Shown: positions 7,540 to 14,021, counted from the stretch's first letter. The stretch is 15,196 nt of DNA from Bacteroides_F sp964482605 (GCA_964482605.1 CAYZYS010000050.1:1-15196), one strand, 5' to 3'. The notes: a model not told the origin generated them from the letters alone. Program-made: numbers and translations.

Positions 7540-8044
7540 TGGTTACAGGCATGTTGCCTTTTGCGGTGTATTTACCGCGCTGGCAATGATATTCAGCTAC
7601 ATAGAGGCATTGATTCCGATTCCGCTTGGGATTCCGGGAGCCAAGCTGGGATTTGCCAACATATGCATAATTGTGGTGCTTTACATGGCTGGTGCAAGGG
7701 CGGCGTTTTTCGTGGATGTCCTGAGGATTATCCTTACGGGAATGCTGTTTGGCAGCATGCCGACATTTCTTTTCAGCATCACGGGCGGCATCTTGAGTGT
7801 CCTTGTGATGATAATCGCAAAAAAGACGGGATGGCTTTCCATGCTGGGGGTGAGTGTCCTGGGGGGCATTTCGCATAATATTGGGCAGCTTGCGTGTGCC
7901 GTGCTTGTAATGGAGGGCATTGGCATTGCGTGGTATCTTCCGGTGCTTTTGGTTGCGGGCGTATTGACCGGCATTGTCAATGGCGTGGTTGGGAAAATCA
8001 TATTTGCCACCTTGAAAAAATATTCAGGCCATGGTATTGTTTGA
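7532..8044 (+). CDS. Gx-family membrane protein (labelled heptaprenyl diphosphate synthase component I)
   Basis: This integral membrane protein has 170 residues from the GTG at 7532, or 174 from the ATG at 7520. It has about five hydrophobic segments: the first near residues 5-26 (VAFCGVFTALAMIFSYIEALI), then around FANICIIVVLYMAG, AAFFVDVLRIILTGMLFG, ILSVLVMIIA and YLPVLLVAGVLTGIVNGVVG. The early pattern IPIPLGIPGAKLGFANI is typical of the Gx transporter family, which resembles substrate-binding components of ECF transporters. The substrate is unknown, and the old synthase label is probably misleading. GAGGT (7522-7526) sits 5 bases before the GTG, so that start is preferred and the gene overlaps the miaA end by 8 bases. 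No energising or partner protein gene (NusG-like, FMN-binding) lies next to it. Confidence 0.85.
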   Translation: MNNGYRHVAFCGVFTALAMIFSYIEALIPIPLGIPGAKLGFANICIIVVLYMAGARAAFFVDVLRIILTGMLFGSMPTFLFSITGGILSVLVMIIAKKTGWLSMLGVSVLGGISHNIGQLACAVLVMEGIGIAWYLPVLLVAGVLTGIVNGVVGKIIFATLKKYSGHGIV

Positions 8045-8214
8045 TTATCACATTGATGTGAGGATTCATGTTTTCTTGGATGAGCCTGTCCACCCCTTGT
8101 TAATTGGCTTTAGGGGCTGTTCAGGGATTGCATTGGGCTTTCGTGGTTTTCGCTGGTATTTTCCCCTTGGGTTGGAGTGAAGTTGTTCCTTGGAAAGTGA
8201 ATAGACATGCGGAC
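8045..8214. other. Gene-free stretch between the Gx gene and the rimO promoter
   Basis: I see no supported gene here. Short frames exist on the plus strand, but they show no recognisable protein sequence. A small inverted repeat CCCCT/AGGGG (8093-8097, 8112-8116) has a 14-base loop and no T-run, so it is not a convincing terminator. If the upstream operon ends here, its terminator is not obvious. Confidence 0.5.
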
Positions 8215-8243
8215 TTGTATTTTGTTACTGCTTCAACTATAAT
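8215..8243 (+). promoter_or_regulatory. Sigma-A promoter for the rimO operon
   Basis: TTGTAT (8215-8220) and a perfect TATAAT (8238-8243) are 17 bases apart. The start site should be near 8250, giving a leader of about 80 bases that includes the hairpin at 8257-8282. The -35 matches the consensus in its first three bases only. Confidence 0.75.
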
Positions 8244-8256
8244 TAAAAGGATGTGG

Positions 8257-8282
8257 TGTCTGCCATGGAAGCATGGTGGGCA
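8257..8282 (+). promoter_or_regulatory. Leader hairpin of the rimO transcript
   Basis: TGTCTGCCATG (8257-8267) pairs with CATGGTGGGCA (8272-8282) in an 11-bp stem, three of the pairs being G-U, closed by the tetraloop GAAG. It begins only a few bases after the predicted start of transcription and has no T-run. It may stabilise the 5' end or be regulatory; the function is unknown. Confidence 0.5.
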
Positions 8283-8329
8283 GGCATGTGGATTATCAGC
8301 AGCAGGTTTGCTTGGAAATGGGGTTTGAC

Positions 8330-9694
8330 GTGAAAAAGATTATGTTTGTGTCGCTGGGCTGCGATAAAAATCTGGTGGATACGGAGCTCATGCTGGGACT
8401 GTTGAGTGACAGCGGCTATGAATTTACTGATGATGAGGCTGAGGCGGAGATTGTGGTGGTGAACACCTGCTGCTTCATTAATGACGCAAAGCAGGAGAGC
8501 GTGGACACGTTACTTGAGATGGCTGACTTGAAGAAGAATGGCAGCCTGCAGGTTCTTGTGGCAGCGGGCTGTCTTGCCCAGAGGTACAGGCAGGAGATAA
8601 TTGATGAGATTCCGGAGGTTGACGTGATTGTCGGCACAACGGCAATAGACAGGATTGTTGATGCCGTTGGCACGGCGCTGAAGTCGAAGGGGCTGGATGC
8701 GCCTGACGGCGGAAACCGCATCCTGCTTGAGGATGTGAACAGGCTTCCAAGGCTTAACCGAAGGGTTGTGACAACGGGAGGGCATTACGAGTACTTAAAG
8801 ATTGCCGAGGGTTGTGACAAATGCTGTACATATTGCGTGATTCCAAGGGTGCGCGGCTCATACAGGAGCGTTCCCATGGAGGATTTGGTCGCACAGGCAT
8901 CTGAGCTTGCGTCACAGGGCGTGAAGGAGCTGGTGCTCGTTGCCCAGGAAACCAGCATGTATGGGATTGATTTGTATGGTGAAAAGTCACTTCACAGGCT
9001 GCTTCATGAGCTGGCACAGATAGAAGGCATACATTGGATTAGGATTTTATACTGCTACCCGGAGGAGATTGACGACAAGCTCATTCAGGCAATAAAAAAT
9101 GAGCCAAAGGTGTGCAAATACCTTGACATGCCAATACAGCACGCTTCGGATGGAATATTGAAGCGCATGGGGCGCAGGACCAACAGGCAGGAGCTGCTTG
9201 ACATCGTGGCAAGGCTTCGTGGCGAGATTCCCAACATTGTATTGAGAACCACGCTCATAACCGGATTTCCGGGGGAGGGCGAGGAAGACCATAAGCAGAT
9301 GCTTGACTTCATTGACCTTGTTTCATTTGACAGGCTTGGGGCATTTGCCTATTCTCCTGAGGATGGAACTCCTGCGGCTGAATTTGGGCAGCAGGTGCCG
9401 CAGGAGGTCAAGGAGCTTAGGCGTGACAGGGTGATGGAGCTTCAGCAGCAAATCAGTGCCGAGCTGTCACAGGACATGGTGGGAGAGCGCCTTGAGGTGA
9501 TGATTGAGGGCTGGCTTCCGGAGGATAATGTATACGTGGGAAGAAGCTACCGTGACGCCCCGGGTGTGGACGGCATTGTGTTCGTCAGCGCTGACAGGGA
9601 GCTGATGTCCGGTGATTTTGTGCAGGTAAGGATAACTGCCGCAGAAGAATATGACCTTGTGGGTGTGATGGAGGATGAATATGAACCTACCTAA
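8330..9694 (+). CDS. rimO: Ribosomal protein S12 methylthiotransferase RimO
   Basis: RimO is a radical-SAM enzyme that adds a methylthio group to a conserved Asp of ribosomal protein S12. From the GTG at 8330 it has 454 residues. The N-terminal domain starts MKKIMFVSLGCDKNLVDTE, the form that separates RimO from MiaB, and has further cluster-binding cysteines in VVNTCCFINDA and AAGCLAQRY. The radical-SAM motif is CDKCCTYC, a CxxxCxxC. The C-terminal TRAM domain spans about the last 65 residues. The start is uncertain: GTG 8330 has GGGG (8320-8323) 6 bases upstream, while the in-frame ATGs at 8318 and 8273 would give longer proteins with weaker sites. The last bases overlap the pgsA start region. 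In relatives rimO, pgsA, cinA and recA form the same run. Confidence 0.95.
   Translation: MKKIMFVSLGCDKNLVDTELMLGLLSDSGYEFTDDEAEAEIVVVNTCCFINDAKQESVDTLLEMADLKKNGSLQVLVAAGCLAQRYRQEIIDEIPEVDVIVGTTAIDRIVDAVGTALKSKGLDAPDGGNRILLEDVNRLPRLNRRVVTTGGHYEYLKIAEGCDKCCTYCVIPRVRGSYRSVPMEDLVAQASELASQGVKELVLVAQETSMYGIDLYGEKSLHRLLHELAQIEGIHWIRILYCYPEEIDDKLIQAIKNEPKVCKYLDMPIQHASDGILKRMGRRTNRQELLDIVARLRGEIPNIVLRTTLITGFPGEGEEDHKQMLDFIDLVSFDRLGAFAYSPEDGTPAAEFGQQVPQEVKELRRDRVMELQQQISAELSQDMVGERLEVMIEGWLPEDNVYVGRSYRDAPGVDGIVFVSADRELMSGDFVQVRITAAEEYDLVGVMEDEYEPT
9670..9683 (+). promoter_or_regulatory. Ribosome site that decides the pgsA start
   Basis: GGAGG (9670-9674) touches the ATG at 9675 but is 6 bases before the in-frame ATG at 9681. 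The later ATG is the likely start, giving MNLPNKLTMLR. The site lies inside the rimO coding sequence. Confidence 0.75.
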
Positions 9695-10223
9695 CAAATT
9701 AACTATGCTAAGGGTAATCATGATACCCTTCTTTCTCGTGTTTTTGCTCACTGACGTGGCAGGGGGCGCATCCCGCTATATTGCGGCGGGGATTTTCATT
9801 GTGGCAAGCCTTACTGACATGCTCGACGGAAAGATTGCCAGGAAGTATAATCTGGTGACTAATTTTGGAAAGTTCATGGACCCGTTGGCGGACAAGCTGC
9901 TTGTATGTTCGGCAATGATAGCATTTGTGGAGCTTGGGAGGCTTCCGGCATGGATTGTGATTGTCATAATCAGCAGGGAGTTCATAATCAGCGGCTTCAG
10001 GCTTGTTGCGGCTGACAATGGTGTCGTGATTGCCGCAAGCTACTGGGGAAAATTCAAGACCACATTTCAGATGCTGATGATTATAATGCTGGTGCTTCAA
10101 TTGAATTTCCCGTATGTGGACATTGTGGAGTGGACATTGGTGTACATCGCGCTGGTGCTTACGATTGTGTCACTGGTTGACTACATTTGGAAGAACAGGG
10201 GCGTAATGAGGGATTGTAAATGA
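9681..10223 (+). CDS. pgsA: CDP-diacylglycerol-glycerol-3-phosphate 3-phosphatidyltransferase
   Basis: PgsA makes phosphatidylglycerol phosphate from CDP-diacylglycerol and glycerol 3-phosphate, the committed step to phosphatidylglycerol and cardiolipin. It is a membrane protein of 180 residues with several hydrophobic segments, the first beginning just after NLPNKLTMLR. The CDP-alcohol phosphatidyltransferase signature DG(x2)AR(x8)G(x3)D(x3)D is complete: D49, G50, A53, R54, G63, D67 and D71. The N-terminal motif NLPNKLTMLR is the PgsA form, which separates it from cardiolipin or serine transferases of the same fold. It overlaps the rimO end by 14 bases, and its stop overlaps the cinA start as ATGA. 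Confidence 0.95.
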   Translation: MNLPNKLTMLRVIMIPFFLVFLLTDVAGGASRYIAAGIFIVASLTDMLDGKIARKYNLVTNFGKFMDPLADKLLVCSAMIAFVELGRLPAWIVIVIISREFIISGFRLVAADNGVVIAASYWGKFKTTFQMLMIIMLVLQLNFPYVDIVEWTLVYIALVLTIVSLVDYIWKNRGVMRDCK

Positions 10224-11467
10224 TGACTGTTGAATTGATTACGGTTGGTACGGAGATACTTCTTGGCAACATTGTGAATACCAATGCTGCATATCTTTCA
10301 GGACAGCTTGCAAGGATTGGGATGTCTGTCTACAACCAGCAGGTGGTGGGTGATAACCGTGAAAGGCTTGAGGCTGCGCTAAGGCTGGCATTGGGGCGTG
10401 CTGACGTTGTGATTTTGACGGGAGGGCTTGGTCCCACCGAGGATGACCTGACAAGGGATGTCGTGTCAGGGGTCATGGAATGTCCGCTTGCAGAGGATGC
10501 GGCTGTCAGGGGCAGGATAGAGAAAATGCTGAACAACAGCATTTACAAGGACAATATTCCTGACAGCAATTACAGGCAGGCAATGGTGCCGCAGGGAGCC
10601 GTTGTGATTGACAATGACAATGGGACTGCACCGGGGCTGATAATTGAAAAAGGTGACAACACCGTGATAATGCTTCCGGGACCGCCTGACGAGCTTGTAC
10701 CGATGTTTTCAGACAAGATTGCCCCTTATCTTTCAGCCAGGAATCCACAGGTGATTTATTCCAGGATGGTAAGGCTGTGCGGCCAGGGAGAAAGCCAGGT
10801 TGAGGAAGCCATCAGGGATCTTGTGGATTCGCAGGGCAATCCGACCATTGCAACATATGCAAGGCCGGGGCTTGTGGACGTGAGGATAACGGCAGGCGCA
10901 CAGGATGAGCAGGCGGCAAAGGATTTGGTCAAGCCGCTTGTGAAGGAGCTCAAGAACCGATTCAAGGAGGATGTGTATTCCACGGATGAGGATGAAAGCA
11001 TGGAGGATGTCGTGGTTAAGCTCCTCCGTAAGAGGGGGCTTAAGCTGATGACGGCAGAGTCCTGCACAGGAGGGCTGATAGCGGGAAGGATTGTCAATGT
11101 AAGCGGAGCCTCGGAGATATTTGGCCAGGGGCTTGTCACGTATTCAAACAAGGCAAAGAGGAAGCTTCTGGGTGTTGACAAGGCTCTTATCAAGAAATGC
11201 GGCGTTGTCAGCAAGGAGGTTGCAAAGGAAATGGCAAAGGGTGGCATAATGTCATCTGATGCCGACATCTGCGTGTCTGTCACGGGGGTTGCAGGACCGG
11301 GCGAGTCGGATGGCAAGCCTGCAGGGCTGGTGTACATCGGCTGTTATTACAAGGACAAGGTTACTGTGAGGGAATACCAGTTTAAGGGCAACCGCCAGAA
11401 GGTAAGGGAACAGGCTGTGGTCATGGCCCTGGATTTGGTGAGGAGGAGCATACAGTCTGAGGAATAG
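10220..11467 (+). CDS. cinA: CinA: competence/damage-inducible protein, NMN deamidase
   Basis: This full-length two-domain CinA has 415 residues. The N-terminal MoaB/MogA-like domain (about 1-170) shows VGTEILLGNIVNTNAAYLS, TGGLGPTEDDLTRD, NDNGTAPG and LPGPPDEL. It is linked to ADP-ribose pyrophosphatase activity in characterised members. The C-terminal PncC-like amidase domain (from about 255) has TAESCTGG (278-285) with the catalytic Ser, then GLVTYSNKAKRKLLGV and SVTGVAGPGESDGKPAGLVYIG. It converts nicotinamide mononucleotide to nicotinic acid mononucleotide, recycling NAD from DNA-ligase by-products. The ATG overlaps the pgsA stop, with GAGGG (10208-10212) 7 bases upstream. As in many Firmicutes it directly precedes recA, but recA has its own SOS-type promoter, so cinA read-through is not the only route. 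Confidence 0.96.
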   Translation: MMTVELITVGTEILLGNIVNTNAAYLSGQLARIGMSVYNQQVVGDNRERLEAALRLALGRADVVILTGGLGPTEDDLTRDVVSGVMECPLAEDAAVRGRIEKMLNNSIYKDNIPDSNYRQAMVPQGAVVIDNDNGTAPGLIIEKGDNTVIMLPGPPDELVPMFSDKIAPYLSARNPQVIYSRMVRLCGQGESQVEEAIRDLVDSQGNPTIATYARPGLVDVRITAGAQDEQAAKDLVKPLVKELKNRFKEDVYSTDEDESMEDVVVKLLRKRGLKLMTAESCTGGLIAGRIVNVSGASEIFGQGLVTYSNKAKRKLLGVDKALIKKCGVVSKEVAKEMAKGGIMSSDADICVSVTGVAGPGESDGKPAGLVYIGCYYKDKVTVREYQFKGNRQKVREQAVVMALDLVRRSIQSEE

Positions 11468-11510
11468 CCTGCCATTGCTGCATTTTCATCAGGAAAATAT
11501 AAAATAATCC

Positions 11511-11539
11511 TTGACATATGTGATTGGATAATATATCAT
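11511..11539 (+). promoter_or_regulatory. Sigma-A promoter for recA
   Basis: A perfect -35 TTGACA (11511-11516) is 17 bases from a -10 TATCAT (11534-11539). The start site should be near 11546, which leaves a leader of about 70 bases and places the LexA box just downstream of the start. Confidence 0.85.
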
Positions 11540-11553
11540 CAATATATGGAAAG

Positions 11554-11567
11554 CGAACAGATGTTCC
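11554..11567 (+). promoter_or_regulatory. LexA/DinR (SOS) box of recA
   Basis: CGAACAGATGTTCC fits the Gram-positive DinR/LexA consensus CGAACRNRYGTTYC at every position. It begins about 8 bases after the predicted start site, so LexA would block early elongation or promoter clearance. Two weaker CGAAC half-sites follow at 11567 and 11580. LexA itself is not in the window. Confidence 0.85.
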
Positions 11568-11590
11568 GAACTTATGTACCGAACATCTGT
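11557..11590 (+). repeat. Inverted repeat in the recA leader
   Basis: ACAGATGTTC (11557-11566) and GAACATCTGT (11581-11590) are perfect 10-bp complements around a 14-base loop. The left arm lies within the SOS box. In RNA the two arms would form a hairpin that ends 3 bases before the GGAAAGG region ahead of the recA start. Confidence 0.75.
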
Positions 11591-11614
11591 CACGGAAAGG
11601 TAAGGTTATTGAAT

Positions 11615-12727
11615 ATGGCTAATGAAGATAAACTGAAGGCGCTGGATGCAGCGATAAGCAACATTGAGAAGCAGTTTGGCAAGGGAACGGTCATGAAGCT
11701 GGGGGATTCCTCAGCCAACATGAATGTGGAGGCTGTTTCGACAGGCTCACTTGGGCTTGATTTGGCACTTGGTGTTGGCGGAATACCAAAGGGCAGGGTC
11801 ATTGAGATATACGGTCCTGAGTCAAGTGGTAAGACAACCGTGGCACTCCACATGGTTGCTGAGGTTCAGAAGCGTGGCGGCATTGCAGGGTTCATCGATG
11901 CGGAGCATGCCCTTGACCCTGTATATGCCAAGAACATAGGCGTGGACATTGACAATCTTTACATATCGCAGCCAGACTGCGGTGAGCAGGCACTTGAGAT
12001 TACCGAGACGATGGTGCGTTCGGGTGCGGTTGACATTGTGATTGTGGATTCCGTTGCGGCGCTTGTGCCTAAGACGGAGATTGATGGCAACATGGGTGAT
12101 GCAACCATGGGTGTGCAGGCAAGGCTCATGTCACAGGCCATGCGAAAGCTCACTCCAATAGCGGGAAGTACCGGCTGCATAGTGGTATTCATCAACCAGA
12201 TAAGGCAGAAGATTGGTGTTATGTTTGGCAATCCTGAGACAACGACGGGAGGTAATGCACTTAAGTTCTATGCATCAGTAAGGCTTGATGTTCGCAGGGT
12301 CTCAACTATCAAGGTTGGGGATGAGGCTGTTGGAAACCACGTCAAGGTCAAGGTTGTGAAGAACAAGGTGGCTCCCCCGTTTAGGGAGGCTGAATTTGAC
12401 ATCATGTTTGGCAAGGGTATATCCGCTTCCGGTGATGTGATTGACATTGCAGCCAACAATGACATAATACAGAAGAGTGGCTCATGGTTTTCCTACAATG
12501 GAGAGAAGATTGGACAGGGCAGGGAGAATGCGAAGCTGTACCTTGAGGAGCACCCTGATGTCATGGATGAGGTCATTGCCAAGGTGAAGGAAAAGTATGG
12601 TGTTGGTGTACCTAAGGATGCCAAGCAGGCTGCCGCTGTTGATGCCAAGCAAGGCGTCACAGAGGGTGCTGCACAGGATGACGCACCAAAGGATGTGAAG
12701 GGCAGGACAAAGGCTGCCAAGGAATGA
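11615..12727 (+). CDS. recA: Recombinase RecA
   Basis: RecA forms the filament on single-stranded DNA that drives strand exchange and triggers LexA self-cleavage. From the ATG at 11615 it has 370 residues, the normal size being about 340-370. The Walker A motif is GPESSGKT (67-74). Loop L1 and the preceding Walker B strand (VDIVIVDSVAAL) are present, as are QIRQKIGVMFGNPETTTGG with loop L2 and the LDVRR segment. The C-terminal tail (after about 325) is rich in Ala, Lys and Asp and is poorly conserved in the family. The AAGG at 11602-11605 is 9 bases before the ATG. The frame stays open upstream to an ATG at 11546, but that codon sits at the predicted start of transcription and overlaps the SOS box, so it is not the start. 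No recX follows. Confidence 0.97.
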   Translation: MANEDKLKALDAAISNIEKQFGKGTVMKLGDSSANMNVEAVSTGSLGLDLALGVGGIPKGRVIEIYGPESSGKTTVALHMVAEVQKRGGIAGFIDAEHALDPVYAKNIGVDIDNLYISQPDCGEQALEITETMVRSGAVDIVIVDSVAALVPKTEIDGNMGDATMGVQARLMSQAMRKLTPIAGSTGCIVVFINQIRQKIGVMFGNPETTTGGNALKFYASVRLDVRRVSTIKVGDEAVGNHVKVKVVKNKVAPPFREAEFDIMFGKGISASGDVIDIAANNDIIQKSGSWFSYNGEKIGQGRENAKLYLEEHPDVMDEVIAKVKEKYGVGVPKDAKQAAAVDAKQGVTEGAAQDDAPKDVKGRTKAAKE

Positions 12728-12748
12728 TTAAGATTTCGTGAATAAAAT

Positions 12749-12785
12749 AATGCGGGCAGGGGAGATTAACACCCCTGCCCGCATT
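12749..12785. terminator. Bidirectional terminator between recA and arcC
   Basis: AATGCGGGCAGGGG (12749-12762) and CCCCTGCCCGCATT (12772-12785) form a perfect 14-bp stem with a 9-base loop. On the plus strand it is followed by T residues to 12787. On the minus strand the A-rich flank (AATAAAATAA upstream) becomes a T-run. It can therefore end both recA and the convergent carbamate kinase gene. Confidence 0.9.
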
Positions 12786-12794
12786 TTATGTACA

Positions 12795-12838
12795 CAGCCG
12801 TATGTGGAAATTAGCTGCCTAACAGCAGCATACGGCTG
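12795..12838. repeat. Inverted repeat with an internal small hairpin
   Basis: CAGCCGTATG (12795-12804) and CATACGGCTG (12829-12838) are perfect complements. Inside them GCTG (12814-12817) and CAGC (12823-12826) can form a second stem with the 5-base loop CCTAA. There is no T-run. On the minus strand it lies in the 3' leader-out region of arcC. The function is unknown. Confidence 0.65.
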
Positions 12839-12845
12839 GCACAGC

Positions 12846-12880
12846 CGAGCAGGAGACCGAAAAGATTAGCCTCCTGTTCG
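12846..12880. repeat. Inverted repeat just after the arcC stop
   Basis: CGAGCAGGAG (12846-12855) pairs with CTCCTGTTCG (12871-12880) in a 10-bp stem with one G-U pair and a 15-base loop. It lies 14 bases beyond the arcC stop on the minus strand and lacks a clear T-run in either direction. Confidence 0.6.
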
Positions 12881-12894
12881 ATTATATTACACAC

Positions 12895-13827
12895 TTAAGC
12901 TGTGATGGTTGTTCCTGTCTTGCCTGCAAGTCCGTCCTTTGCGTTTTCAAGGCTGCATATTATTGCCTTGCGCTTGGAGTCAGCGGTTACAAAGCGGATT
13001 GAGGCATCAACCTTCGGGAAGGTTGTCTTTGCAGGGAAGTGTCCGGCATTGATGTACTGGTGCAAATCCCTTGCGGAGATGGTGTCAAACACCTTCTCGT
13101 TAGGTGTTCCCTTCTCAATTGTCAGCTTGTCATATGACGTGAGGAAGAGGAGAACATCAGCATTGACAAGCTCTGCAAGCTTGGCTGCCGTGTAATCCTT
13201 CTCTATGATTGCGCTGGCACCCTTGAGCTTTGTTCCCTGCTGGAGCACAGGGATTCCGCCGCCACCGCCTGCAATGACAATCTGCCCTGCATCAAGAAGT
13301 GCCTTGACGGCATCAATCTCATATATGTCGATTGGCATTGGTGACGCAACTATCCTGCGGTATTTGCCGTTTTCCTCCACAACATAGTTGCCCTTTGCCT
13401 CTTCGGCCTCGGCCTCTTCCTTGGTCATGTACCTGCCTATGATTTTAGACGGGTCACTGAATGCGGAATCAAACGGGTCAACCCTCACCTGGGTTATTAC
13501 TGTTGAAACGGTCTTGTATATTCCGCGGTTGAGAAGCTCTGTGCGGATTGCATTCTGAAGGTCATAGCCTATGTAGCCCTGGCTCATGGCACCGCACAGT
13601 GACATGGGAGCCACGGTGTAGCGTGAATCAAGTCTTGAAAATTCCGTCATGGCGGTTTGAATCATGCCAATCTGCGGACCGTTGCTGTGTGTTATCACAA
13701 CCTCATACTTGGCATCCACAAGGTCTGCAATCGCCTTGGCAGCCTTCTTCACATTTGCCTGCTGTTCCGGAAATGTCTCCCCAAATGCATTGCGTCCCAG
13801 CGCAACAACAATCTTCTTATTATCCAT
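12895..13827 (-). CDS. arcC: Carbamate kinase, divergent N-terminal motif
   Basis: Carbamate kinase makes ATP from ADP and carbamoyl phosphate, the last step of arginine deiminase or related ureide and purine fermentations. The protein has 310 residues, the usual length, in an amino-acid kinase fold. Motifs are HSNGPQIG (47-54), AGGGGGIPV (186-194), IIEKDYTAAKLA (207-218), PKVDASIRF (271-279) and GKTGTTI at the end. The opening nucleotide-phosphate motif, normally ALGGNA, reads ALGRNA (9-14), with Arg in place of the second Gly. I recall a similar altered motif (His at this place) in some clostridial relatives, so it may define a subgroup. No arginine deiminase, ornithine or other carbamoyltransferase gene is nearby. 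An AAAGG site lies 11 bases before the ATG. It is convergent with recA and divergent from the MocR gene. Confidence 0.9.
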   Translation of the reverse strand: MDNKKIVVALGRNAFGETFPEQQANVKKAAKAIADLVDAKYEVVITHSNGPQIGMIQTAMTEFSRLDSRYTVAPMSLCGAMSQGYIGYDLQNAIRTELLNRGIYKTVSTVITQVRVDPFDSAFSDPSKIIGRYMTKEEAEAEEAKGNYVVEENGKYRRIVASPMPIDIYEIDAVKALLDAGQIVIAGGGGGIPVLQQGTKLKGASAIIEKDYTAAKLAELVNADVLLFLTSYDKLTIEKGTPNEKVFDTISARDLHQYINAGHFPAKTTFPKVDASIRFVTADSKRKAIICSLENAKDGLAGKTGTTITA

Positions 13828-13897
13828 AATAGTATCAACCTTTCATTGTTATTCGTTGATGTCGGAGATGAAGATTACACGTCATCAGACTATGTCC

Positions 13898-13926
13898 ATT
13901 ATACTATATATGGTTGGAAATGGCAA
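13898..13926 (-). promoter_or_regulatory. Sigma-A promoter for arcC
   Basis: On the minus strand TTGCCA (13921-13926) and a perfect TATAAT (13898-13903) are 17 bases apart. The start site should be near 13891, giving a leader of about 64 bases before the arcC ATG. Confidence 0.85.
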
Positions 13927-13936
13927 TGTTGCGTAA

Positions 13937-13965
13937 TTGACAATACTAATCATATGATATACGAT
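13937..13965 (+). promoter_or_regulatory. Probable promoter for the MocR-type gene
   Basis: A perfect TTGACA (13937-13942) is 17 bases from TACGAT (13960-13965), a 4/6 match to the -10. It diverges from the arcC promoter, the two -35 elements being only 10 bases apart. The palindrome ATCATATGAT (13949-13958) fills most of the spacer and is a candidate operator. Confidence 0.65.
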
Positions 13966-14008
13966 TAAACAAAACGGGGGCTTTTTGAAGACTGCCCCGC
14001 GTGTGAAT

Positions 14009-14021
14009 GGAGACTTGGATG
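14009..14021 (+). promoter_or_regulatory. Ribosome site that decides the MocR start
   Basis: GGAG (14009-14012) is 6 bases before the ATG at 14019. The in-frame ATG at 14007 has no purine-rich site upstream and overlaps this one, so 14019 is the likely start. Confidence 0.65.

Noticed and set aside
8068..8103. Mini-frame of 11 codons with GAGG upstream (MFSWMSLSTPC)
   Set aside because: It ends well before the rimO promoter, so it cannot be a leader peptide of that transcript, and its sequence suggests no attenuation mechanism.
8104..8328. Plus-strand frame of 74 codons before rimO
   Set aside because: It spans the rimO promoter and leader hairpin, shows no recognisable protein sequence and has no ribosome site before its start.
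10756..11337. Antisense frame over cinA (193 codons)
   Set aside because: It is the mirror of a clear cinA coding region and has no motif or ribosome site of its own.
11546..11614. N-terminal extension of RecA by 23 residues from the ATG at 11546
   Set aside because: The ATG coincides with the predicted transcription start, the extension overlaps the SOS box, and RecA proteins begin close to residue 1 of the 11615 start.
12902..13195. Plus-strand frames over arcC
   Set aside because: They are shadows of the minus-strand carbamate kinase, which has all its family motifs.
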